A stretch of 43,288 nucleotides of DNA from Haloferax profundi. GTDB lineage: Archaea; Halobacteriota; Halobacteria; Halobacteriales; Haloferacaceae. Shown here piece by piece: positions 7,389 to 14,928 of the stretch. The notes under the pieces were generated by a model, which worked only from the letters and a program-made list of their open reading frames with translations, did not search any database and was not told where the DNA came from. The DNA lies in assembly GCF_001469865.1 (NCBI RefSeq), contig NZ_LOPV01000150.1, positions 1 through 43,288 on the forward strand, in the 5' to 3' direction. Numbering within the stretch: position 1 is the stretch's first letter; each line of letters starts with the position of its first letter. Made by a program: the position numbers and the translations under genes.

Positions 7389-8600
7389 TCAGAGGTCGAA
7401 CTTCTCGGACGCCGTCGCCATGTCCTTGTCGCCACGACCGGAGAGGTTGACGAGAATCGTCTCGTGGTCGCCCTCCTCTGCTAGTTGGATGGCACGGGCC
7501 ACGGCGTGGCTGGATTCGAGTGCGGGGATGATGCCTTCAGTCTCGCTGAGTTCGCGGAACGCGGCGAGTGCTTCGTCGTCTGTGATACCAGTGTACTCGG
7601 CCCGGCCGAGGGCGCGGAACATCGCGTGTTCTGGGCCGACACCGGGATAGTCGAGGCCGGCAGAGACGGAGTGAACTTCTACGTCGTCGTCGATGACGCG
7701 GGTTCGCATCCCGTGAATCACGTCGTCTTTCCCTTTCGCCAGCGGGGCGGCGTGTCGCTTCGACGACGACCCTTCGCCACCGCCTTCGGCCCCGTAGAAC
7801 GCCACGTCGTCCTCAGAACGCTCCGCGTTCTGATGGGCTGCGGAAGACGACTCAGTCGTCTTCCGAACGTCATCACGGAACGCGTGGAAGAGACCAATCG
7901 CGTTCGACCCGCCGCCGACACAGGCGACAGCGGCGTCCGGCAGTTCGCCCGTGCGTTCGAGGAACTGCTCGCGTGCTTCTTCGCCGATGACGCTCTGGAA
8001 GTCGCGCACCATGCGCGGGAAGGGGTCGGGGCCGACGACGCTCCCGACGAGATAGTGAGTGTCGTCGATGTTCTGTGCGAAGTCCTCTAACGCCGCGTCG
8101 ACTGCGTCGGCGAGGCCGGAATCACCGCGAGTGACCTCGTTGACTTCCGCACCCATCAGTCGCATCCGGAAGACGTTCATGCGCTGTCGGTCGGCGTCCT
8201 TCTTGCCCATGTAAATCTCCGTGTCGAGGTCGAAGAGTGCGCCGACCATCGCCGTCGCCGTGCCGTGTTGGCCAGCACCCGTCTCGGCGATGAGTCTGTC
8301 TTTCCCGGCTTTCGACGCGAGGAGTGCTTGTCCGAGCGCGTTGTTTATCTTGTGCGCACCGCCGTGAAGCAGGTCTTCGCGCTTCAGGTAGATGTCGGCG
8401 CCGTACCGGTCACTGAGGTTTCGCGCGTAGTACAGCGGCGTGGACCGCCCCGCGAACTCTTCGAGGAGGCTCCGAAATTCGGCCTGAAACTCCTCCGTGT
8501 TCGAAATCTCGTCGTAGGTCGCTGCGAGTTGCTGAAGCGAGTCGTCGAGCACGTCTGGGACGTACCGCCCGCCGTAGCCTTCGAAATCTCCGTCTGACAT
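7389..8600 (-). CDS. trpB: Tryptophan synthase beta subunit (orphan gene, with a palindromic in-frame insertion)
   Basis: 403 aa. A PLP enzyme that joins indole and serine to give tryptophan. Signatures: RSTPLYYARNLS, LKREDLLHGGAHKINNALGQ with the PLP Schiff-base Lys84, ETGAGQHGTATA, the phosphate-binding CVGGGSNAIG (about 228-236), and the C-terminal VNLSGRGDKDM. It is of the TrpB1 type that pairs with TrpA. The start at 8600 (MSDGDFEGYGGRYVPD) is set by homology and a CTTTTTG box about 28-33 bases upstream. Residues about 245-264, in the loop after FHAFRDD, are an extra stretch encoded by two hairpins (7813-7865). No trpA or trpC is adjacent, unlike the common haloarchaeal trpCBA arrangement. 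Confidence 0.96.
   Translation of the reverse strand: MSDGDFEGYGGRYVPDVLDDSLQQLAATYDEISNTEEFQAEFRSLLEEFAGRSTPLYYARNLSDRYGADIYLKREDLLHGGAHKINNALGQALLASKAGKDRLIAETGAGQHGTATAMVGALFDLDTEIYMGKKDADRQRMNVFRMRLMGAEVNEVTRGDSGLADAVDAALEDFAQNIDDTHYLVGSVVGPDPFPRMVRDFQSVIGEEAREQFLERTGELPDAAVACVGGGSNAIGLFHAFRDDVRKTTESSSAAHQNAERSEDDVAFYGAEGGGEGSSSKRHAAPLAKGKDDVIHGMRTRVIDDDVEVHSVSAGLDYPGVGPEHAMFRALGRAEYTGITDDEALAAFRELSETEGIIPALESSHAVARAIQLAEEGDHETILVNLSGRGDKDMATASEKFDL
7813..7865 (-). repeat. Double-hairpin palindromic element inside trpB
   Basis: Two adjacent hairpins lie wholly within trpB. Hairpin B (7813-7833) is a 9-bp stem, TCAGAACGC/GCGTTCTGA, with a 3-nt loop. Hairpin A (7841-7865) is a 12-bp stem, CGGAAGACGACT/AGTCGTCTTCCG, around a single base. 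A 7-nt spacer separates them. The element keeps the frame open and adds about 20 residues not expected in TrpB. A second element of the same layout occurs at 21933-21981. Confidence 0.75.
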
Positions 8601-8958
8601 GTATGTCCATGTCAGTCTGTCCACCCACAAAAAGCGTTCTTAGATGACCAATTTCGCACGTCAGTGTCTTCGCACGTGGTCCGGTCGGACAGCGGGGTGA
8701 AGGTTCAAATAGGGAGACGGGACCAGACCGACCGTGAAGACGGCGAGAAAGACGCACGAAGCAGGCCGACGGGGACGAACGAGTAGAACCGAGTGGTGTA
8801 AACTGAGAGAGGAAATGTAGGGAGAGAAGCCACGAAAGGTGAGAAACGAGGGGCGGTTGGGAACGGTGCTTGCGAGGGGCAGTTGCGAACGGCGGAGCGG
8901 ACGGTTCCGCGGGGACAGACGGGCGTGCGGGAGCAGTTGAGGTGGGTCAGACGGCGGT
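8601..8958. other. Intergenic region between the lipoprotein gene and trpB
   Basis: About 360 bases without a supported gene; open frames here have no recognizable protein. The trpB promoter box CAAAAAG (complement of CTTTTTG) is at about 8628-8634. The rest is purine-rich on the plus strand, and I see no strong hairpin or repeat. It may hold the 3' end of the lipoprotein mRNA. Confidence 0.4.
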
Positions 8959-9753
8959 TTACGCCATCCGTTCGACCTGGACCAGCGCAACCGGGTCTTC
9001 CCATCCGTAGACGTCGGGGTCGAGGTCGCCGTCACCGACGATACCGCCGTGGGGCGTGATGACGCCGTCTTCGGCGAGGTCGGGGTTGCTCATCCCAGTC
9101 CCTTCTGTGCCCGTGTCCTCAGGGTCGATGCCGTAGAGGGCCTGCGCAGGGGGAACCATGTCAGCGTAATCTTCGGTGTTCGTCTCCGTGCCGGCGTCGA
9201 AACTCGACGCGAAGTACGACCGCGACTCGTTGACGCGTTCGGGGAGCGGAACGGTGTCGAGGCCGGTGAACCCGTCGTTGGTGCCGATGAGCATACTGAC
9301 GAACGAGAGGTAGGCACCACTCGCGTCAGTCTCCAGTTCGAGAGTGGTCGTGTAGGGGAACATCTCACTCGCCGGGAGTTCAGTCGGGACGAGCGGTGTC
9401 TCGCCGATGGCGGCACCGCGAACCTCGCTGAGGCTCTCGGCAAGTTCGCCGAGGGGCGTGAGGTTCCCGTTTTCGGCGAGTTCTCTGATAGCGTCGCTCG
9501 CGGGGTCACCGACCGAGAACAACTCCACACTGGATTGGTGGGCGACCACGACAGGTGGCGTGAAGGGTTGGCCAGTGGAGAGGTTCGCTACCGTGACGCG
9601 GTAGGTACGGGCAGCGTTGCCACCGCCACCGTTGCCGTTCGCCTGTGCGGGAATCGTCACACCGCCGAGGCACCCGGCGAGTGCGGTCAGCGCACCAGCG
9701 CCGGTTAGTCCGAGGACGGTTCGTCGTGTGGTCGAGAATTGCTTGTCGGTCAT
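8959..9753 (-). CDS. Spondin-domain Tat-exported lipoprotein
   Basis: 264 aa. The N-terminus has a twin-arginine signal (TTRRTVLGLTG) followed by a lipobox-like LAGC at about residues 25-28, as is usual for haloarchaeal lipoproteins. The mature part matches the Spondin_N pattern: RTYRVTVANLSTGQPFTPPVVVAH, an Ala/Glu-rich helical middle, then FVSMLIGTNDGFTGLDTVPLP and ALYGIDPEDTGTE. Spondin_N domains in prokaryotes are secreted, often metal-binding beta-sandwiches of unknown role. The 5' region holds an inverted repeat CGTCTCTC/GAGAGACG (9754-9792) immediately before the start codon, and a 15-bp motif shared with the neighbouring operon about 90 bases upstream. Confidence 0.87.
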   Translation of the reverse strand: MTDKQFSTTRRTVLGLTGAGALTALAGCLGGVTIPAQANGNGGGGNAARTYRVTVANLSTGQPFTPPVVVAHQSSVELFSVGDPASDAIRELAENGNLTPLGELAESLSEVRGAAIGETPLVPTELPASEMFPYTTTLELETDASGAYLSFVSMLIGTNDGFTGLDTVPLPERVNESRSYFASSFDAGTETNTEDYADMVPPAQALYGIDPEDTGTEGTGMSNPDLAEDGVITPHGGIVGDGDLDPDVYGWEDPVALVQVERMA

Positions 9754-9792
9754 CGTCTCTCACGTGTGGTCGAAGCCACGAGGAGAGAGACG
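9754..9792 (-). promoter_or_regulatory. Inverted repeat immediately upstream of the spondin lipoprotein gene
   Basis: CGTCTCTC (9754-9761) and GAGAGACG (9785-9792) flank a GTGG/CCAC inner match. The structure would fold directly ahead of the start codon in the mRNA or serve as a dyad operator. Seen in sequence; role inferred. Confidence 0.4.
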
Positions 9793-9842
9793 TCAGCGGG
9801 CCTAAAGGCAATTTTTCGAGATTCGGACCGAGTTCGGGTCGA

Positions 9843-9857
9843 ATCAGTACCAAATTC
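9843..9857. repeat. 15-bp motif ATCAGTACCAAATTC, copy 1
   Basis: An identical copy lies at 10583-10597. This one is about 90 bases upstream of the spondin lipoprotein start. Confidence 0.6.
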
Positions 9858-9899
9858 AGTAGCACACCCGACGGTGTGAACACGCATCCACGCCGTGGG

Positions 9900-10196
9900 T
9901 CAGCGCATCGTGACGTACGTCAAGAACGTGAGCGCGACGAGTTGGAGGCCTCGAAGCACGAGGACTGCCTGTTGGACGTGCGGGTCACCCGAGTAGAGAC
10001 TCTGCATGGTGACGAAGAAGTACAGTGCGAACGCGTTCTCGACGAGCATCACGATTGCGAACGCGAGCAGGCCGAGGACGAGCGACGTCCGGAACGTCCG
10101 ATAGTTGCGTACCCACACGGCGGCCAACGCCGTGAGGAAGACGATGTTCACGCCCGAGAGGACGCTCGCTGCCATAATTTGGGTGCCCATTGCCAT
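9900..10196 (-). CDS. Small haloarchaeal membrane protein, partner of winged-helix regulator
   Basis: 98 aa with three predicted membrane helices at about residues 8-28, 38-62 and 78-95, and a short loop with a conserved-looking WVRNYRTFRTS. The gene begins 3 bases after the stop of the winged-helix gene, so the two are surely cotranscribed. Pairs of a small membrane protein and an ArsR-like winged helix are frequent in haloarchaea (DUF7521-type), and the membrane protein may modulate the regulator, but this is inference. No enzymatic motif is visible. Confidence 0.78.
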   Translation of the reverse strand: MAMGTQIMAASVLSGVNIVFLTALAAVWVRNYRTFRTSLVLGLLAFAIVMLVENAFALYFFVTMQSLYSGDPHVQQAVLVLRGLQLVALTFLTYVTMR

Positions 10197-10199
10197 GGT

Positions 10200-10475
10200 T
10201 CAATCGAGGTGTTTCGCTATCTCTTCGAACGTGTCGCGCGAGTGTTCGAACTGGTCGGTCAAAAAGTACAGTTGCCCGTACTTTTCACCGCCAGATTCGA
10301 CGACGCCGTGCGATTCGAGTACGTCGAGGTGGTGTCTGATGGTCTTGTAACCGACGTCGAGTTCGTCGGCGAGGCGATTTGCGTTCAACGGTTGGTCAGA
10401 GAGGGTCCGGATGATACGGACACGGTTCTCTCCGCCCCGTGTCGCCGTGAGTAGATACCAAAGCGCCTTCTCCAT
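10200..10475 (-). CDS. Winged-helix (ArsR-type) DNA-binding protein
   Basis: 91 aa, nearly all a winged-helix domain: RGGENRVRIIRTLSDQPLNANRLADELDVGYKTIRHHLDVLESHGVV, then a wing with GQLYFLTDQF. The RRTL-like first helix and HHLDVL recognition helix are typical. First gene of a two-gene operon with the small membrane protein. A TAATATTC box at 10509-10516 lies 34-41 bases upstream of the ATG and may give a short leader. The 15-bp motif at 10583-10597 sits about 108 bases upstream and is repeated before the spondin gene, suggesting a possible shared operator. Confidence 0.85.
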   Translation of the reverse strand: MEKALWYLLTATRGGENRVRIIRTLSDQPLNANRLADELDVGYKTIRHHLDVLESHGVVESGGEKYGQLYFLTDQFEHSRDTFEEIAKHLD

Positions 10476-10819
10476 CGACTGCTCTTCGTACAGATTCGTC
10501 AGGGGTCGTAATATTCACACTGGTTTGATACGACACGTCGACAGTGAGTCTCGGTTTCCGGAGTACATGAGGGTTGTTCCACATCAGTACCAAATTCGGG
10601 GTGAGTTCGTGAGGCGGCGCGCGGCGAACTCGTGAGGGTGTCGGCGAGACGAGGGCGGCGGCGTGTGGATGACGACCTGACCTATCGGAGCACTGCCACT
10701 CGTGGTCGGACTACGACACCCTCTTCGAGCGAGCACTCTCGTGGGCCCCACGAGAACCGGCAGGCAGTGCCGACATCGGCAGAAAGCAATATGTCAGTCG
10801 AGTCCTTGGAAAAACTCGT
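10476..10819. other. Intergenic region between winged-helix operon and zinc-finger gene
   Basis: About 340 bases, divergent promoters at both ends. Contains the TAATATTC box for the leftward operon, the second copy of ATCAGTACCAAATTC (10583-10597), and a GCAATATG box (about 10786-10793) for the rightward zinc-finger gene. No supported gene inside. Confidence 0.5.
10583..10597. repeat. 15-bp motif ATCAGTACCAAATTC, copy 2
   Basis: Identical to 9843-9857, same orientation, 740 bases apart; located about 108 bases upstream of the winged-helix gene. Possible operator. Confidence 0.6.
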
Positions 10820-10969
10820 ATGGACGCTTCGGATGGAGACACGTGTCGCATCGAGGCCCCGAAGGGCCGTCCGTGTCCCTTCTGCGGAGCGTCGATGAAC
10901 CACCGCCACTGCAAGTACATCTGCCCCGAACACGGCGTCGTCTACGACTGTAGCGACACGTTCTGGTAG
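10820..10969 (+). CDS. 49-residue zinc-finger microprotein (HVO_2523-like)
   Basis: A short gene of 49 aa. The protein carries CPFCG (Cys19, Cys22), Cys31, CPEHG (Cys35) and a final Cys44 near the C-terminus, the pattern of a small zinc ribbon. Haloarchaea encode many such zinc-finger microproteins; one of this kind is, to my recollection, next to crtB in Haloferax volcanii, the same context as here. The ATG at 10820 is preceded at about -30 by GCAATATG, fitting a leaderless transcript. A CTGAC...GTCAG hairpin follows at 10976-10993. Function unknown; a regulatory or RNA/protein-binding role is only inference. Confidence 0.82.
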   Translation: MDASDGDTCRIEAPKGRPCPFCGASMNHRHCKYICPEHGVVYDCSDTFW

Positions 10970-11149
10970 TGAGAGCTGACATATCCGTGTCAGTGAAACG
11001 CCACTGCCGAGTCAGCGGATTCGTGGGTTGATTCCACACCGGCGGCAAGTGTTATGTCGACAGCGGCCCATTGACTGTGTGAGACCACGTGCGGCCTCCC
11101 GGCCTCTTCTCGCACTCGAGACACAAGACGGTCACGCGAACACGAAACG

Positions 11150-12169
11150 ATGGTAAACGAATCACAGGTCGAAGCCGGAAAAGAGATACAACAGCGAACG
11201 GGCAAGACGTTCTACTTCGCCACGCGACTCCTCCCGGAGCGCGTGAGACACGCGACGTACGTCCTCTACGCGTTCTTCCGTGTCGCCGACGAGGTCGTCG
11301 ACGCCGAAGAGACGGCCCCGCCAGAGCAACAGCGACAGCGTCTCGAACGACTTCGTGCCGAAGCACTCGGCGACGTCGAGACGGACGACCCCGTGTTGTC
11401 GGCGTTCGCAGAACTCCGCGAACGGTACGGAATCGACCCAGACGACGTGAACGTCTTCATCGACGCGATGGAGTCAGACATCGACACCGACCACTACGCC
11501 ACCTACGAACAGTTGGAAGACTACATGGACGGGTCGGCGTCGGCGGTCGGACGGATGATGACTGCCGTGATGCGCCCCGACGACCCGGACACGGCACTCC
11601 CGCACGCGACGGCACTCGGGCAGGCGTTCCAGATGTCGAACTTCCTCCGCGACGTCGGCGAAGACGTCGTCGAGCGTGACCGCGTGTACCTCCCGCAGAG
11701 CTCCTTAGAGCGCCACGGCGTCGACGTCGAGCAGGTTCTCGCCCTCGAATTCGACGAGTGCGTCGCTGCCGTGATGCAAGACGAACTCCGACGAACGGAG
11801 TCACTCTACCGAGACGGCGTCGCTGGCATCGAGCACCTCCCAGAGGATTGCCAGTTCCCGGTGTTGCTCTCGGCAGTCCTCTACGCCGACCACCATCGGT
11901 CGATTCGAAACCTCGGCTACGACACGCTCTCGACCACCCCCGAGTTGAGTTTCTCGCGAAAAGTCGCCCTCCTCGTCAAGACGGCGGCGTACTGGGCCGT
12001 CTGGCGCGACCCGGTGGCGGTGTTCAAAGCTGTGAGCGTCGTCCCCTACCCCGACGACGACGAGTTCGACGCCGACTTCGGCCCCGGGTCGACGCGGGTC
12101 GCCACGTCGCGAAATCAGGGCCGCTTCACCGGGTGGATTCGGTCGCTGAACCGCTGGGGTTCGGAGTAG
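11150..12169 (+). CDS. crtB: Phytoene synthase
   Basis: 339 aa. Condenses two geranylgeranyl diphosphates to phytoene, the first committed step to bacterioruberin. It has the squalene/phytoene synthase fold signatures: FYFATRLLP, YAFFRVADEVVDAEE with the first Asp-rich motif DEVVD (residues 47-51), the YATYEQLEDYMDGSASAVG motif, and the second Asp-rich motif FLRDVGEDVVERDRVYLP. The C-terminal tail with PYPDDDEFDADFGPGS is haloarchaeal in style. The other carotenoid genes are on the opposite strand 1-4 kb to the right. The start at 11150 places the usual N-terminus; no clear TATA box is at -27, so a leader is likely. Confidence 0.95.
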   Translation: MVNESQVEAGKEIQQRTGKTFYFATRLLPERVRHATYVLYAFFRVADEVVDAEETAPPEQQRQRLERLRAEALGDVETDDPVLSAFAELRERYGIDPDDVNVFIDAMESDIDTDHYATYEQLEDYMDGSASAVGRMMTAVMRPDDPDTALPHATALGQAFQMSNFLRDVGEDVVERDRVYLPQSSLERHGVDVEQVLALEFDECVAAVMQDELRRTESLYRDGVAGIEHLPEDCQFPVLLSAVLYADHHRSIRNLGYDTLSTTPELSFSRKVALLVKTAAYWAVWRDPVAVFKAVSVVPYPDDDEFDADFGPGSTRVATSRNQGRFTGWIRSLNRWGSE

Positions 12170-12269
12170 CGACTTCTCTTCTCGTCCACGTCCGGAACCT
12201 CACTCACGCCGTCTCGTTGTCGGTTTACCCGAGAGCGTGCATTATGTCCGTCCGTGGCGTACCTGCCAC

Positions 12270-13121
12270 ATGGCAACCGTCAGGACGAACGGCATCGACA
12301 CGTACTACGAACAGCGTGGTACCGGACCGCCCCTCGTCTTCGTACACGCCGCCATCCTCGACCACTCGCAGTGGGAACCACAGATAGCCGCACTCAGTGA
12401 CGAGTACACGACGTACGCCTACGATGTTCGTGGACACGGGCGAACCGGCGGGTCGGCACGACGAGCCTACACGATAGACCTGTTCGCAGACGACTTGGAC
12501 GCCTTCGTGACCGAACTCGACATCGACCGACCAGTTCTCTGTGGCCTCTCGACTGGCGGGTGTATCGCGCAGGTGTACGCGGCACGCCACGACGAACAGT
12601 TGCGTGGCCTCGTCCTCGCGGACACGTTCACGCCGGACCTGCTGAGTTTCCGTGAACGCCTCCAGCGGTCGCTCTTGTTGCGAGCGACGATTCCACCAGT
12701 CCGTCTCGTCGGCTACGAGCGTGTCGAACGCGTCTTGAACTGGGTACAGGAGCGACTCGGAGGAACCGACGCGACGGGCGACTACGAGAATATCGAGCAA
12801 CTCAGAGCGGACGCACCGAAGATGCCGACAGACGAGTTCGCCAAGGTAATTCGTGCAGTCGCATCGTTCCACGAGACGGACGTCGACCTCTCGGCGATTC
12901 GCGTCCCGACACTGGTCTTGTACGGCGAAGACGAACTTCCGTTCGTCCGTGAACACGCCCGGATATTGGCGCGGTTACCGAATTGCACGGTTCGTGAAGT
13001 CCCCAACGCGGGTCACGCGTCCAACCTCGACAACTCCGACTACTTCACGCAGGCGACGCGAGAGTTCCTCACTGGCCTCGAAACGAAGAACGCTCTCGGG
13101 AGCAAGCACGACTCGGAGTGA
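12270..13121 (+). CDS. Alpha/beta hydrolase
   Basis: 283 aa. Complete alpha/beta hydrolase fold: oxyanion region VFVHAAILDHSQWEPQ, RGHGRT, nucleophile elbow CGLSTGGCI (Ser94), acid residue region LYGEDELPF and catalytic His in PNAGHASNL. A lid of helices lies at about 125-190. Substrate unknown; the fold includes esterases, lactonases and C-C hydrolases. It lies between crtB and the convergent cruF operon but nothing ties it to carotenoids. The start is put at 12270, since an ATTATG box is centred 27 bases upstream; an ATG at 12237 in the same frame would lie upstream of that transcription start. Confidence 0.88.
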   Translation: MATVRTNGIDTYYEQRGTGPPLVFVHAAILDHSQWEPQIAALSDEYTTYAYDVRGHGRTGGSARRAYTIDLFADDLDAFVTELDIDRPVLCGLSTGGCIAQVYAARHDEQLRGLVLADTFTPDLLSFRERLQRSLLLRATIPPVRLVGYERVERVLNWVQERLGGTDATGDYENIEQLRADAPKMPTDEFAKVIRAVASFHETDVDLSAIRVPTLVLYGEDELPFVREHARILARLPNCTVREVPNAGHASNLDNSDYFTQATREFLTGLETKNALGSKHDSE

Positions 13122-13181
13122 ACGTCTCTTAGGCCCCGACTTGAGTGTGCTGTGTCCCCGGAAATAGAGACTGTTGGAGTG

Positions 13182-14057
13182 TCACGATTGCCACGGGAAC
13201 CGGCGCGGAATCCGAAGTAACTGCGAGTCGAAGCGGTCGGTCCGCAGGAGGCCAACGCCGAAGAGACCGGCGACGACGACGGGGACCCAGTTGCCGAACC
13301 ACGCGTTGATACCACCCCAGAGGATGACGAAACTCACCAGGTCGTCGAGCATGAACTCGGTGTGCGCGAGTCGGTCCAGAAGGGTGTCGCTGTCGAATCC
13401 CCAGTCGAGGAGGACGACGGCGATGGTCGCGCTGATGACCCATCCGGCGTAGTTCGACAGCGGGACGCCGTAGAAGAGGAGCGCGTCTGCGTCGAGCCTG
13501 TAATACTCCCAGAAGCCGAGTGCGACCGCACCGGGGTCGAGGACCACGTCCATGGCGAGGACGGTGAGGATAACGGTGACGAGGCGGACGGCGTGATTCC
13601 GAGCGCGGTCACCTAAGAGCAAGAGACACAGCAGGTAGGCGTTCATCACGAGCGGGATGAAGAACACTGGCAGACCGATTGGGACGCCCGCGACGGTGGG
13701 TCCGAGGTCGACGCCGTAGTAGAACCACCCGTAGGGCCATCCCGTCGTGATACCAGTGTACTCGATGGCGTAGGCGTATCCGGTTAGTGCGGCGACTGCG
13801 ATGGCCGCACGCCGAGTCACGAGCGGTAAGAGCCCCACGATGAGCGGTGAGCGCATCACAATCGTCCCCAGGAGGATGAGAAACGCGTTGAACGCGAGCG
13901 GTTCTGGAAGCCACGTCATCGCACTGGCGACGAGGAGGACAGCACCGTTCAGTGGGAAGAACACAGAGATAGTAAATCGGTTGTCGCGCACGAGTTCGTC
14001 GAGTGCGAGTTCCGCCTCGCGGCGGGTCCGAGGGAGTCGCGCTCGTAGGTCAGCCAT
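13182..14057 (-). CDS. cruF: Bisanhydrobacterioruberin hydratase
   Basis: 291 aa, a polytopic membrane protein with about seven helices. Matches the CruF-type C50 carotenoid hydratase that adds water to the end groups of bisanhydrobacterioruberin to give bacterioruberin. Motifs include EYTGITTGWPYGWFYYG, MDVVLDPGAVALGFWEY and YYGVPLSNYAGW-like stretch (written here as seen around residues 190-210). It is the last gene of crtD-lyeJ-cruF: its start overlaps the end of lyeJ by 8 bases. Order and content equal those described for the bacterioruberin cluster of Haloarcula japonica. Confidence 0.94.
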   Translation of the reverse strand: MADLRARLPRTRREAELALDELVRDNRFTISVFFPLNGAVLLVASAMTWLPEPLAFNAFLILLGTIVMRSPLIVGLLPLVTRRAAIAVAALTGYAYAIEYTGITTGWPYGWFYYGVDLGPTVAGVPIGLPVFFIPLVMNAYLLCLLLLGDRARNHAVRLVTVILTVLAMDVVLDPGAVALGFWEYYRLDADALLFYGVPLSNYAGWVISATIAVVLLDWGFDSDTLLDRLAHTEFMLDDLVSFVILWGGINAWFGNWVPVVVAGLFGVGLLRTDRFDSQLLRIPRRFPWQS

Positions 14058-14928
14058 TCACGATACTCCAGAGTGCTCCGAAGGTGATGAGCATGCCGAC
14101 GACAGTATTTAACAGCGGGTACCACCAGTAGGCTTCGTCCACGTCGACACCGGAGAACGCGATACCGAGGACGACGAGTGGGTAGGCTGCCAACAGCGCA
14201 CCGAGACGCACGTCGACGAGAGCGAAGGCGACGGCGGCGAGGCCCCACGTCACGGCGCAGTAGGCGTAGGTCCAGCGCTCGCCGAGGACCGTCGCAGTCG
14301 TCCGGATGCCGGCCTCACGGTCGGGGTCGATATCCGGAATCGCTGAGAAGGTGTGCATCCCCATCGTCCAAAGCCACGCTCCGGCGATGGCGAGGGCAGG
14401 TGGGTTCACACCCGCGATTGTCGCGTACGCGGCCACGCCGGGGAGGATGTACAGGCCGTTCGAGACGGAGTCGAGAAACGGCGTCGTCTTGAATCGGAAC
14501 GGCGGCGCACTGTACTCGACGGCGAGGAAGAAGTGGGCGACCAGCCACGGCCACGCCACCTGCGGGGTGAGCGCGAACAGACCGAGTCCGAGGACGCCGC
14601 TTCCGACGACGATAGCGAGGTTCACCGGGTCGCCGTGCCAGCGCGCCTCTCGGTCGTCTTTCTTCGGGTTGGCTTCGTCTACGTCTACGTCGAACACGTC
14701 GTTGACGCCGTAGAGGAACACGTTTGCCGGCACGAGGAAGTACGCGAACAAGACGACTGCCTCGGGGGCGAACAGGTCGGCGAGAGTCGTCGCGGCGGTT
14801 GCGACGCCGACGATGACTGGTCCGGCGAGGTAGAGCCAAAATCGCGGCCGTGAGAGGACGAGCAGGTAGCTCAGTCGGTCTCTGAGACTGCCGTGTGTCG
14901 CGGAACTCGTCGCCATGTCGGTGTTCAT
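14050..14928 (-). CDS. lyeJ: Lycopene elongase/hydratase (UbiA-family prenyltransferase)
   Basis: 292 aa. A UbiA-superfamily membrane prenyltransferase that adds C5 units to the ends of lycopene, with hydration, in C50 carotenoid synthesis. Around eight helices. First Asp-rich motif GVNDVFDVDVDEANPKKDD (Asn76, Asp77, Asp80) binds the Mg-diphosphate; second motif is IPDIDPDREAGIRTTATVLG. The start ATG at 14928 overlaps the crtD stop as ATGA, which strongly supports this start over the next in-frame ATG at 14916 and over the upstream extension. Middle gene of the carotenoid operon. Confidence 0.94.
   Translation of the reverse strand: MNTDMATSSATHGSLRDRLSYLLVLSRPRFWLYLAGPVIVGVATAATTLADLFAPEAVVLFAYFLVPANVFLYGVNDVFDVDVDEANPKKDDREARWHGDPVNLAIVVGSGVLGLGLFALTPQVAWPWLVAHFFLAVEYSAPPFRFKTTPFLDSVSNGLYILPGVAAYATIAGVNPPALAIAGAWLWTMGMHTFSAIPDIDPDREAGIRTTATVLGERWTYAYCAVTWGLAAVAFALVDVRLGALLAAYPLVVLGIAFSGVDVDEAYWWYPLLNTVVGMLITFGALWSIVNG

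Noticed and set aside
7389-8630. Longer trpB start at 8630
   Set aside because: Adds residues not seen in TrpB and would start upstream of the predicted transcription start.
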